Position numbers and translations under genes: made by a program. The notes below the pieces were generated by a model. It saw only the letters and a program-made list of their open reading frames with translations. It was not told the origin of the DNA and did no database searches. Positions 28,156 to 35,706 of a stretch of 64,000 nt of DNA are shown here, in pieces. Source of the DNA: Roseiarcus sp963726105 (GTDB lineage Bacteria > Pseudomonadota > Alphaproteobacteria > Rhizobiales > Beijerinckiaceae); the NCBI GenBank assembly GCA_963726105.1, contig CAVSBJ010000025.1:19560-83559 (forward strand), read 5' to 3'. Position 1 is the stretch's first letter. Each line of letters opens with the position of its first letter.

Positions 28156-28974
28156 ATGCCAACACTTGTTCTGCCCTTTCCAGCGATCAATCCTGTTCTC
28201 GTGCAATGGGGTCCGCTCGCCATCCGCTGGTACGCCCTCGCCTATATTGCCGGCCTCGTCCTGGGCTGGCTGCTCATTCGCCGAATCGTATCGGACGACC
28301 GGTATTGGAATGGGAAAAAGCGTCCGGACGCCGAGAGCATCGACGATCTGCTGGTCTATTGCGCCTTCGGCGTCATCGTCGGCGGCCGGCTCGGCAATGT
28401 GCTGTTCTACGATCCGCAATATTACTTCTCCCATCCGATCGAGATTTTCAAAGTCTGGGAAGGCGGGATGGCTTTTCACGGCGGGTTGATCGGCGCGCTG
28501 ATCGGCGTCCTCCTGTTCTGCCGCCGCTACAAAGCGCCAGCGTGGACCGTGCTTGACCTGTGCTCGCTCGTCGCGCCGATCGGCATCTTCCTTGGCCGCA
28601 TCGCCAACTTCATCCGCCCCGAGCTGTGGGGTCGCCCGACCGATGTGCCCTGGGCCGTCGTCTTCCCGGGAACGGATGGCCAGCCACGCCACCCAAGCCA
28701 GATTTACGAAGCGCTGCTCGAAGGCCTGCTGGCCTTTGTCATCCTTTATATCCTCGCGCAAATGGGCGCTTTGCGCCGTCCGGGGGTCATCACCGGCGTG
28801 TTTGCGATCCTTTACGGCGCGGCGCGCATTTTCAGCGAATTCTTTCGCGAGCCCGATCCGCGCCTTGAAGACCTTGGCCGGGGGCTGACTATGGGGATGG
28901 TCCTTTCGCTTCCGCTCATCATCGCAGGCATGGGAATGCTGGTGTGGAGCTTTCGGCGGGGAATCTCGCCATGA
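28156..28974 (+). CDS. lgt: prolipoprotein diacylglyceryl transferase Lgt
   Basis: An inner-membrane enzyme that moves diacylglycerol from phosphatidylglycerol to the lipobox Cys of prolipoproteins such as Pal in this window. There are about seven hydrophobic segments. The signature GRIANFIRPELWGRPT near residue 152 and FHGGLIGA near 108 carry the key Arg, Asn, Glu and His residues. ATG 28156 (MPTLVLPFPAINPV) is preferred; ATG 28147 is possible. The stop overlaps the next start (ATGA), forming the common alphaproteobacterial unit lgt - methyltransferase - pgeF. Confidence 0.95.
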   Translation: MPTLVLPFPAINPVLVQWGPLAIRWYALAYIAGLVLGWLLIRRIVSDDRYWNGKKRPDAESIDDLLVYCAFGVIVGGRLGNVLFYDPQYYFSHPIEIFKVWEGGMAFHGGLIGALIGVLLFCRRYKAPAWTVLDLCSLVAPIGIFLGRIANFIRPELWGRPTDVPWAVVFPGTDGQPRHPSQIYEALLEGLLAFVILYILAQMGALRRPGVITGVFAILYGAARIFSEFFREPDPRLEDLGRGLTMGMVLSLPLIIAGMGMLVWSFRRGISP

Positions 28975-30065
28975 CGCAACTCCTCGATGAAATCCGAGCC
29001 CTGGTCGCCGAGCGCGGGCCGATCTCGGTCGAGCAATACATGCAATTGGCGCTCGCCCACCCTGATCTCGGCTATTACATGAACCGGGATCCATTCGGCG
29101 CAACGGGCGATTTCACCACCGCGCCGGAAATATCCCAGATGTTCGGCGAGCTGATCGGGCTTTGGGCGGCTGAAGTTTGGTCGAGCATGGGCTCGCCCGA
29201 TCCGGTGCGCCTCGTAGAACTCGGCCCTGGGCGGGGCACGCTGATGAGCGACGCGCTCCGCGCCGCTCGCATTGTTCCGGCCTTTCGCAACGCCCTCGAC
29301 GTCCGGCTCGTCGAGACGAGCCCGGCGCTGGCGGCGATGCAGCACGAACTGCTTGTCGATTCAGGGGTTGCAGTCTCTTGGGCCCAGACTCTCAAGGAGG
29401 TTCCGGACGGACCCGCGATCGTGATCGGTAACGAGTTTCTCGACGCGCTGCCCGTGCGCCAGTTCGTCCGCGTGAACGGCCAGTGGCGCGAACGCACGGT
29501 GCGTGTGAACGGCGACGGTGCGCTTGTCTTTGCCGTCGCCGACAAGGCCGAACCCTATATCAGAGGCAATGCAGCAAACGGTGAAATCGTTGAAGTGAAC
29601 CCTTCCGCACACCGGGTGATGTATGAACTCGGCGCCCGCGTCGCGAAACAGGGCGGCGCGGCGCTGCTGATCGATTATGGCCATGTGGTCACCCGATTTG
29701 GCGACACGCTGCAGGCTCTGCGCGCTCACCGCTATATCGACCCTCTCGTTGCGCCCGGCGAGTGTGACCTAACAGCGCATGTCGATTTCGCTGCCATGGC
29801 CCGCAGCGCGAGCGCAGCCGGCGCAGCCGTCTATGGACCGATCGACCAAGGCGATTTTCTTCGCGGGATCGGTATCGATTTGAGGACAAAAGCGCTTGCC
29901 GAACGCGCCACTCTTGACCACGCGGAGGAATTCGAGCGGGCGCGGGCTCGGCTGGTGGGAAAGGGTCAGGGCGAAATGGGCGCTCTCTTCAAGGCCCTGG
30001 CGGTCGCCGACCGCAAGCTGCGCCCGCCCCCCGGATTCCAAGCTGCAAGCGCCAAATCCGCATGA
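28971..30065 (+). CDS. MidA/NDUFAF7-like SAM-dependent protein methyltransferase
   Basis: 364 residues of the COG1565 family. The mitochondrial relative NDUFAF7 (MidA) dimethylates an arginine of a complex I subunit, so a role in respiratory complex I assembly is plausible here but is inference. Visible motifs: GPISVEQYMQLALAHPDLGYY near the N-terminus, GDFTTAPEISQMFGEL, the SAM-binding loop VELGPGRGTLMSDALR, and IVIGNEFLDALPVRQFV near residue 140. The ATG overlaps the lgt stop and the stop overlaps the pgeF start. Confidence 0.9.
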   Translation: MTQLLDEIRALVAERGPISVEQYMQLALAHPDLGYYMNRDPFGATGDFTTAPEISQMFGELIGLWAAEVWSSMGSPDPVRLVELGPGRGTLMSDALRAARIVPAFRNALDVRLVETSPALAAMQHELLVDSGVAVSWAQTLKEVPDGPAIVIGNEFLDALPVRQFVRVNGQWRERTVRVNGDGALVFAVADKAEPYIRGNAANGEIVEVNPSAHRVMYELGARVAKQGGAALLIDYGHVVTRFGDTLQALRAHRYIDPLVAPGECDLTAHVDFAAMARSASAAGAAVYGPIDQGDFLRGIGIDLRTKALAERATLDHAEEFERARARLVGKGQGEMGALFKALAVADRKLRPPPGFQAASAKSA

Positions 30066-30838
30066 GCGCGGCTGAATTCCTGACCGCGGAATCGCTCAGG
30101 ATTCCTGGTGTCACGCATGGCTTTTTCACCCGGCTCGGCGGGGTCTCGCAAGGCGTCTACGCGTCGTTGAACGGCGGAGTCGGCTCGCGAGACACGCCAG
30201 AGGCGGTGACCGAGAACCGCGCCCGGATCGCGGCTGGGCTCGGAGCGGCGCCGGAGCGTCTCGCCGTGCCGTTCCAGATTCACTCGCCTGACGCAGTCGC
30301 CATTGCCGAGTTGTGGCCGGAAAGCGCGCGCCCCCGGTGCGATGCTCTTGTGACGGCCACCCCCGGCCTGGCGCTCGGCGTAACAGGCGCTGACTGCGGC
30401 ATGATCCTGTTCGCCGACCAGCGCGCGCGCGTCATCGGAGCGGCGCATGCGGGCTGGAAAGGCGCGCTGACGGGGGTGGTCGAAGCGACCGTGGCGGCGA
30501 TGGAGCGGCTCGGGGCCAAGCGCAGCGACATCGTCGCCGCGCTTGGCCCTTGCATTGGCAACAATTCTTACGAGGTTGGCCCAGAGTTCGTCGCCGCATT
30601 CGGAGGCGGCGGCGACGACACCGCGCGCTACTTCGCCCCAAGCCGGAGGGCAGGCCATTCGATGTTCGACCTCAACGCGTATATCGAAGAACGCGCCGCG
30701 CGCGCGGGGGTGGGAGACTTCGAGGATCTCCGACTCGACACCTACGCCGACGAGCGCCGCTTCTTCAGCTATCGCCGAGCCACCCATCGCAAGGAGCCGG
30801 ACTATGGCCGGCTCCTGTCAGTCATCGTCATGAATTGA
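30062..30838 (+). CDS. pgeF: peptidoglycan editing factor PgeF / laccase-domain (YfiH) protein
   Basis: A copper- or zinc-binding DUF152-type protein. In Escherichia coli YfiH edits mis-incorporated serine in muropeptides; relatives act on purine nucleosides. The conserved metal site is seen in GADCGMILFAD and GAAHAGWKGALTG, with GPCIGNNSYEVG and FFSYRRATHRKEPDYGR near the end, all typical. 258 residues, intact. The start overlaps the methyltransferase stop by 4 bp, and the gene closes the lgt operon. Confidence 0.93.
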   Translation: MSAAEFLTAESLRIPGVTHGFFTRLGGVSQGVYASLNGGVGSRDTPEAVTENRARIAAGLGAAPERLAVPFQIHSPDAVAIAELWPESARPRCDALVTATPGLALGVTGADCGMILFADQRARVIGAAHAGWKGALTGVVEATVAAMERLGAKRSDIVAALGPCIGNNSYEVGPEFVAAFGGGGDDTARYFAPSRRAGHSMFDLNAYIEERAARAGVGDFEDLRLDTYADERRFFSYRRATHRKEPDYGRLLSVIVMN

Positions 30839-30863
30839 GCCGCTCGACGCGAATTCCGGTTGC

Positions 30864-30892
30864 TTGACAGGCCGTCCGCGCGCGACCAATTA
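30864..30892 (+). promoter_or_regulatory. possible sigma-70 type promoter of the flavin reductase gene
   Basis: TTGACA at 30864-30869 is a perfect -35 match. Seventeen bases later CAATTA (30887-30892) is a weak -10. It lies between pgeF and the short leader ORF at 30952. The spacing is ideal but the -10 is poor, so this is only a candidate. Confidence 0.35.
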
Positions 30893-30951
30893 AGCTCAAA
30901 CTGTTTGTAACGATTGGCGCCGGGTGGAAGCGCGCCCTGAAGGGATACCGC

Positions 30952-30999
30952 ATGTTCACTCCGGCCTTGGCGAGCCGGCAGGTCGAGGCGCGGGCGTGA
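30952..30999 (+). CDS. possible 15-residue leader ORF before the flavin reductase
   Basis: ATG 30952 follows AAGGGA by 6 nt and encodes MFTPALASRQVEARA; its TGA overlaps the GTG start of the reductase (GTGA). The arrangement suggests that translation of the short ORF brings ribosomes to the GTG start. No composition bias typical of an attenuator peptide (runs of one amino acid) is seen. It could be fortuitous. Confidence 0.4.
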   Translation: MFTPALASRQVEARA

Positions 31000-31499
31000 G
31001 CGATCGGCGACTGCGCCACGCCGACAGCGCCGCCTTTCGTCATGCGATGGGAGCCCTCTCTTCGGGGGTCGCGGTGATCGCCTGCGGAGAGGACGAAGCG
31101 CGCGCCGGCTGTACGGCCACATCGCTTACGTCTCTGTCGCTGGCCCCGCCGACGCTTCTCGTCTGCCTCGCGCGCTCATCCTCGACGCTCGCCCGATTGC
31201 GCGAGGCGGGCGCATTCTCCATCAGCTTGCTCGCCGCGCGCCATCAGGCGCTCGCTCGTCGCTTCAGCGGACACAGCGGCGTGCAGGGACCGCGCCGGTT
31301 CGACTCGGTGCAATGGACCACCCTCTCGACCGGCGCCCCGATCCTCGCCGATGCGATCGCAGCCTTCGATTGCCTGGTCGAGGAGGTCATCGAGCGCCAT
31401 TCCCATGCGATCGTCCTCGGCGCCGTCGTCAGCCTCAAGGAGGGCGCCGACGAAGCGGCCCTCACGCGACGGCGAGGGGAGTACGCAGCGTTCGTTTGA
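30996..31499 (+). CDS. flavin reductase-like protein, candidate corrin reductase CobR
   Basis: 167 residues of the flavin reductase-like FMN-binding split-barrel family. FRHAMGALSSGVAVIAC, TATSLTSLSLAPPTLLVCL and FSISLLAARHQALARRFSG are the flavin-contacting segments in usual order. Such enzymes supply reduced flavin to monooxygenases. The aerobic corrin pathway uses a member of this fold, CobR, to reduce cob(II)yrinic acid a,c-diamide before CobO acts. Its place one gene away from cobB makes CobR an attractive but unproven identity. The GTG start overlaps a 15-codon leader ORF. Repeat copy C follows 75 nt after the stop. Confidence 0.8.
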   Translation: MSDRRLRHADSAAFRHAMGALSSGVAVIACGEDEARAGCTATSLTSLSLAPPTLLVCLARSSSTLARLREAGAFSISLLAARHQALARRFSGHSGVQGPRRFDSVQWTTLSTGAPILADAIAAFDCLVEEVIERHSHAIVLGAVVSLKEGADEAALTRRRGEYAAFV

Positions 31500-31574
31500 G
31501 GCACGCCCTGTCGCTTGGCCGCGCGAGGGCTCTCGGGCGACCAGCCAAGTCCATCCATGCCAAATAGAAGCGAT

Positions 31575-31684
31575 TAAACGCCAATAAGCGCCAGTAAATG
31601 TTAGTAAGTGCTAGTAAATTCGCTAGCGTTTACTAGCGTTTATTTTTTCGAAACGAGCGTTTTCAATACGTTATCAGCGATGTT
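31575..31684 (+). repeat. 110-bp structured 3'-end repeat, copy C
   Basis: Units TAAACGCCAA, TAAGCGCCAG, TAAATGTTAG, TAAGTGCTAG (31575-31614), loop TAAATTCG (31615-31622), inverted arm CTAGCGTTTACTAGCGTTTA (31623-31642), T6 (31643-31648), then the most divergent tail of the four. Units 3 and 4 pair with the arm over all 20 positions, 16 Watson-Crick and 4 G-U. The G-U pairs exist only in plus-strand RNA. It is in flavin reductase orientation and convergent with cobB. Confidence 0.88.
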
Positions 31685-31966
31685 GCTGAGCGATTCTTCT
31701 CCCCATGTCACACTGTATCTCAAAAGTCACAATCACACCACGCCTCTTCCTGTCAGCAACCGCCTCGCCAACCAGCGGCGAGGATCGAGCCGGCCGATCC
31801 AGCCAGTCTAAATCGTATAGCATAGATTTTTGTTTTTTGCAATCGAATGCCCGGTTTTATAACAATGGGTCTCTTGGTCCGGCGGGAAGGCAGGCCTTTG
31901 GCGGCTCCAAAGTCTCATGGCCGACGCCTCAAATGCGCGAGATTGCGGAGGTTCGGGCGCTGAGCG
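31685..31966. other. AT-richer intergenic tail between copy C and cobB
   Basis: No gene is seen. The section 31805-31870 is markedly AT-rich for this genome, with T-runs, and may be the end of a decayed insertion or a terminator region for the minus-strand cobB transcript. Confidence 0.45.
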
Positions 31967-33280
31967 TCATCCCTCGGCGATAACGTGAAAGAACGAGCCC
32001 GTGACCCGGCCCCTGCGCGAGCCTGACGGTGCTTCCGGCGCGCCATAGACATCGCGAACAAAGGCGAAGGGGTCGTCGCCGCCAGTCGTGACGATGGTCG
32101 CGTAGTGAAACTCGTGGCCGCGCAGAACGAAGCCTGCAGTCCCGAGCGCGCAATCCGACGCGATGCGGGCCTCGCGATAGCCGAGCGTCATTCGCCGCTT
32201 TTTAAAACTGGTCTCCACGCCCAACAGGCCCGCCATCGGATGATCGACGCCGGAGGCGTCGATCAGGTTTTCGCCCAACGCCATATAGCCCCCACATTCG
32301 CCGTGCACCGGATGCGTCTCTGCAAAGCGTCCAAGACCTTCGCGAAAGCGCGCGGCCGCGGCCAACTGCCCGGCATGCAATTCCGGATAGCCGCCCGGAA
32401 GCCAGCAGACGTCGCAATTGGAAGGCGGCGGTTCGTCGGCGAGCGGCGAAAAAGCGACGATCTCGGCCCCGGCCGCCCGCCACCCTTGCACGAGATGCGG
32501 ATAGATGAACGAGAACGCCGCATCGCGCGCAAGCGCAATGCGCTGTCCCGGCGGTCGAACCGCGATGGGCGCCCGCGCGGGCAAGGAACAATCGAGGGCG
32601 CCGGCCAATGCGAGAACACAGCCGCAATCGACATGCGCCTCGATGAAATCGGCGATCGCCTCGAGCCGCGCTTCAAGCGCTTCCGTCTCGCCCGCCTGCA
32701 CGAGGCCCAGATGGCGCTCGGGCAGCGCGATTGTGTCGTTGCGGGGCAGCGCGCCCATCACGGGAACGCCCACCGCCTCGATCGCCTCGACCACCAGCCG
32801 GCGATGGCGCTCGCTGCCGACGCGATTGACGATCACGCCGGCGACCTTCAGCCGCTCGTCATAAGCCGTGCAGCCCTTGACGATCGCCGCCGCCGATTGC
32901 GCCTGGCCCGACACGTCGATGACCAGAAGGACCGGCATGCCAAGCGCCGCCGCAACATCAGCCGAGGCGCCCGTGCGCCCACGCTCAGCCGGAACGCCAT
33001 CGAAGAGGCCCATCGAGGCTTCGCACAAAGCGAGCGCGCTTTGTCCCGCCGCCCGCGCCGCAAGCACGGCCAGAAGCTCAGGCGCCATGGCCCAGGAATC
33101 GAGGTTGACGCCCTCCCGGCCTGACGCGGCGGCATGGAAGGCCGGATCGATATAGTCGGGGCCGGATTTGAGGCCGACGACGTCGACGCCTCTGCGCTTG
33201 AACGCGCGCAGAAGACCAAGCGTCACCGTCGTCTTGCCGCTGCCGGAGCGAGGCGCGGCGATCATAAGCCCCCGGGTCAT
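31967..33280 (-). CDS. cobB: cobyrinate / hydrogenobyrinate a,c-diamide synthase CobB
   Basis: Amidates side chains a and c of (hydrogeno)byrinic acid with glutamine and ATP. The N-terminal P-loop domain has MIAAPRSGSGKTTVTLGLLR; GLKSGPDYIDPAFH is typical of CobB/CbiA. The C-terminal type-1 glutamine amidotransferase domain carries the nucleophile Cys in VHGECGGYMALG and a His in FHYATI. At 437 residues it is full length. In the aerobic pathway its substrate is hydrogenobyrinic acid, produced by CobH, and its product feeds the CobN chelatase. It is divergent from cbiD with 46 bp between the starts. Confidence 0.95.
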   Translation of the reverse strand: MTRGLMIAAPRSGSGKTTVTLGLLRAFKRRGVDVVGLKSGPDYIDPAFHAAASGREGVNLDSWAMAPELLAVLAARAAGQSALALCEASMGLFDGVPAERGRTGASADVAAALGMPVLLVIDVSGQAQSAAAIVKGCTAYDERLKVAGVIVNRVGSERHRRLVVEAIEAVGVPVMGALPRNDTIALPERHLGLVQAGETEALEARLEAIADFIEAHVDCGCVLALAGALDCSLPARAPIAVRPPGQRIALARDAAFSFIYPHLVQGWRAAGAEIVAFSPLADEPPPSNCDVCWLPGGYPELHAGQLAAAARFREGLGRFAETHPVHGECGGYMALGENLIDASGVDHPMAGLLGVETSFKKRRMTLGYREARIASDCALGTAGFVLRGHEFHYATIVTTGGDDPFAFVRDVYGAPEAPSGSRRGRVTGSFFHVIAEG

Positions 33281-33326
33281 CGCCCAACCCTAGGCAACGT
33301 CACGGATGCGCGCTAGGCCAGCGGCG

Positions 33327-34427
33327 ATGAGCGACCCGGAACAGGCGACGCCGCTCAAGCGCGGCTGGACGACAGGCGCCTGCGCGAGCGGCGCCGCGCG
33401 AGCCGGCTTCGAAGCGCTGCTGACCGGCCGATTTCCTGATCCGGTTCCGGTCGCTTTGCCAAAGGGCCTTCGGCCGGAATTCGTGCTCGCCACCCATGAA
33501 CTCGGCGACGATTTCGCCCGCGCCGGCATCGTCAAGGACGCGGGCGACGATCCGGATGTCACCCATGGCGCGCTGATCGTCGCGACCGTGCGTCTCGCGC
33601 CGCCCGGCGCGGCTATAATTTTCAGAGCTGGCGAAGGCGTGGGCACGGTGACCCGGCCCGGCCTGCCCCTGCCAGTCGGCGAGCCCGCGATCAATCCCGC
33701 GCCGCGCGCGATGATCCGCGCCAATCTTGAAGAAGTGGCCGCGAGGCTCGGGGCCGGCGTCGACGCGATCGTCGAAATCTCCGTGCCCGGCGGCGAGAGG
33801 ATCGCCGAGCGCACCGCGAACGGGCGGCTCGGCATCCTCGGCGGCTTGTCGATCCTCGGCACGACCGGAATCGTCATCCCCTATTCGTGCTCGGCCTGGA
33901 TCCACTCGATCCATCGTGGCGTGGACGTCGCGCGGGCCAGCGGATGCGCCCACATCGGCGCGGCGACCGGAGAAACCTCCGAGGCCGCGATCCGGGCGCT
34001 GTACGGCCTGCCGGATCACGCGCTGATCGAGATGGGCGATTTCGTCGGCGGGTTGTTGAAGTACCTGCGCGAGCATCCCGTCCCGCGCCTCACCATCGCC
34101 GGCGGCCCGGCGAAGATGACCAAGCTCGCCGAAGGCAAGCTGGACTTGCATTCGAAACGCGGCGCGGTCGACCTCGCGGCGCTCGGCGAGCGGGTCGCAG
34201 GCGCGGGCGGCGCGCCGTCGCTCGTCGCGGCGATCGCGAGCGCCAACAGCGGCCTGCACGCGTTCGAACTTGCCGAGGCCGTGAGCTTCGATCTGCCGGC
34301 GCTCGTCGCCGGCGGTGCATGGGCGACCGCTGCGCGCGTCCTCGCCGGCCATCCCGGCGAGCTCGAGACGATCGTCGTTGGACGCGATGGGCGTGTGCTG
34401 GCGAGCAGCGGGTTTCGCAGGGTTTAG
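33327..34427 (+). CDS. cbiD: precorrin-5B C1-methyltransferase CbiD
   Basis: Methylates C1 of the contracting corrin ring. From ATG 33327 the protein has 366 residues, starting LKRGWTTGACASGAARAG, the CbiD signature, with GEGVGTVTRPGLPLPVGEPA, GGLSILGTTGIVIPYSCSAW and HIGAATGETSEAA. In the classical aerobic route (Pseudomonas denitrificans) this step is done by CobF, which is not in the window. CbiD is the anaerobic-route enzyme, yet it sits among cobG, cobN, cobK and cobL. It is convergent with cobM and separated from it by an intergenic palindromic repeat. Confidence 0.95.
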   Translation: MSDPEQATPLKRGWTTGACASGAARAGFEALLTGRFPDPVPVALPKGLRPEFVLATHELGDDFARAGIVKDAGDDPDVTHGALIVATVRLAPPGAAIIFRAGEGVGTVTRPGLPLPVGEPAINPAPRAMIRANLEEVAARLGAGVDAIVEISVPGGERIAERTANGRLGILGGLSILGTTGIVIPYSCSAWIHSIHRGVDVARASGCAHIGAATGETSEAAIRALYGLPDHALIEMGDFVGGLLKYLREHPVPRLTIAGGPAKMTKLAEGKLDLHSKRGAVDLAALGERVAGAGGAPSLVAAIASANSGLHAFELAEAVSFDLPALVAGGAWATAARVLAGHPGELETIVVGRDGRVLASSGFRRV

Positions 34428-34432
34428 CGCCG

Positions 34433-34530
34433 CACCCTCATCTGGCGCCCCGAGCCGGTTCGGAAGGACAGGCGCTCTTCCGAACGCCCTACGGCGCCGC
34501 CTTCTCCCCGAGGGAGAAGGATATAGCCGT
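34433..34530 (+). repeat. palindromic intergenic repeat between cbiD and cobM
   Basis: It begins CCCTCATCTGGCGCC, contains TTCGGAAG...CTTCCGAA and GGCGCC...GGCGCC inverted segments, and ends with the hairpin CTTCTCCCCGAGGGAGAAGG. The outer plan (CCCTCATC, inner stem, CTTCTCCC-GGGAGAAGG) recurs inside cobN at 42343-42445 in the opposite orientation. Lying between two convergent stops, it may work as a bidirectional terminator. Confidence 0.7.
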
Positions 34531-34543
34531 GAGGGCGCGCACC

Positions 34544-35302
34544 TCATTCGCCGCCGCGAAACCGGCGCACATAAGCCGTGTTGTAAAGCTCGCTCTCGCG
34601 AAAGTCCTCCGACACGAGCGCCGGACCGACAAGGATGAGCGCGGTGCGCTCAATCGGCGTCTCGCGCAGCGCGCCGACGATCTCGCGGAGCGTCGCGCGC
34701 ACGATCCGCTCGTCCGGCCATGAGGCGCGGGCGACGACCGCCGTCGGGCAATCGGGCCCGTAGAACGGCGTGAGCTCGGCGACCACATCCTCGAGCGCAT
34801 GGATCGACAGGTGAATCGCGAGCGTCGCGCCGGTGGCGGCGAAATTCGCCAGCGTCTCGCGCTCGGGCATCGGTGAGGCGCGGCCCGACGTGCGCGTCAG
34901 CACGAGCGATTGCGCGAGGCACGGCAAAGTCAGTTCGCGTTCGAGCGCTGCGGCCGCGGCGGCGAAAGCGGGCACGCCAGGCGTGATCGTGTACGCCACC
35001 CCTGCCCTCTTCAAGCGGCGAAGTTGCTCACCCATCGCGCTCCAGAGCGAAAGATCGCCGGAATGGAGCCGCGCGACGTCCTCGGCCCTCGCCGTCGCCT
35101 CGACGCAGAGCGCGATGATGGCGTCGAGATCGAGCGGCGCCGTGTCGATGATCCGCGCGCCCGGCGGGCAATGGTCGAGCAAGGCGCGCGGGACGAGCGA
35201 TCCCGCATAGAGACAGACGGGGGAGCCCGCGATGAGATCGCGTCCGCGCAAGGTGATGAGATCAGGAGCGCCCGGCCCGGCGCCGATGAAGTGCACGGTC
35301 AT
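34544..35302 (-). CDS. cobM: precorrin-4 C11-methyltransferase CobM
   Basis: Methylates precorrin-4 at C11 to give precorrin-5. The tetrapyrrole methylase signature FIGAGPGAPDLITLRG is at residues 4-19, LYAGSLVPRALL near 31, and the second SAM motif DVARLHSGDLSLWSAMGEQ near 75. 252 residues. The ATG at 35302 overlaps the cobE stop (ATGA), making it the last gene of the cobL-cobE-cobM run. Confidence 0.96.
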   Translation of the reverse strand: MTVHFIGAGPGAPDLITLRGRDLIAGSPVCLYAGSLVPRALLDHCPPGARIIDTAPLDLDAIIALCVEATARAEDVARLHSGDLSLWSAMGEQLRRLKRAGVAYTITPGVPAFAAAAAALERELTLPCLAQSLVLTRTSGRASPMPERETLANFAATGATLAIHLSIHALEDVVAELTPFYGPDCPTAVVARASWPDERIVRATLREIVGALRETPIERTALILVGPALVSEDFRESELYNTAYVRRFRGGE

Positions 35303-35706
35303 GACCGCTCCCGGGATAGAGCGATTGCGCAAGTCGCCCCGTCGGCGGCGAGTCGCGGCCCAAGCAACCGTCCGCCCTCGCCCGCCCCCGCGAGCGCCGC
35401 GGCCTCGGCAATGTTCGGCGCGCCGAAGCGCGCTTGCGCGGGCGTGGAAGGCGTCAAGATGCCCTCAGCTTGCGCATTGAGCGCCGCCAGCGGCAGGGCC
35501 CTGAGCGCAACACCGATGATGCGCGCGGCCTCGATGAGCCCAGGCTCATCGGCCTTGGCGGACAGCGTGAACATCCGCCGCTCGCCCTCGGGCGATCGAG
35601 CCTCTTTGAGCGCACGGCGCACGAGCGCCGCGATCGCCTCGCCGGCGACGCCCGCGCGGCAGCCTATGCCGATGGCGACGATCCGACTTGAGGCTTGCCG
35701 GCTCAT
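35299..35706 (-). CDS. cobE: cobalamin biosynthesis protein CobE (CbiG C-terminal-like)
   Basis: 135 residues beginning SRIVAIGIGCRAGVAGEAI, matching the C-terminal domain of CbiG and stand-alone CobE proteins, with MFTLSAKADEPGLIEAARI and FGAPNIAEAAALAGAG later. CobE occurs in aerobic corrin clusters. Its role is not firmly established; CbiG opens the delta-lactone and releases acetaldehyde in the anaerobic route. Having CobE next to a CbiD-type methylase is of interest. Both its ends overlap neighbouring genes by 4 bp. Confidence 0.88.
   Translation of the reverse strand: MSRQASSRIVAIGIGCRAGVAGEAIAALVRRALKEARSPEGERRMFTLSAKADEPGLIEAARIIGVALRALPLAALNAQAEGILTPSTPAQARFGAPNIAEAAALAGAGEGGRLLGPRLAADGATCAIALSRERS

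Noticed and set aside
27910..29103. Long minus-strand ORF opposite lgt, and other long antisense ORFs (for example 42031-43203, 57890-59380)
   Set aside because: These are shadows of real genes in GC-rich DNA, with His/Arg/Asp-rich translations lacking any domain.
31608..31811. Small ORF with SVYFFETSVFN over repeat copy C, and similar ORFs at 26721-27006(-) and 62698-62886
   Set aside because: The shared peptide comes from translating the repeat arm, T tract and tail; the downstream parts differ completely and none has a ribosome binding site. They are spurious.
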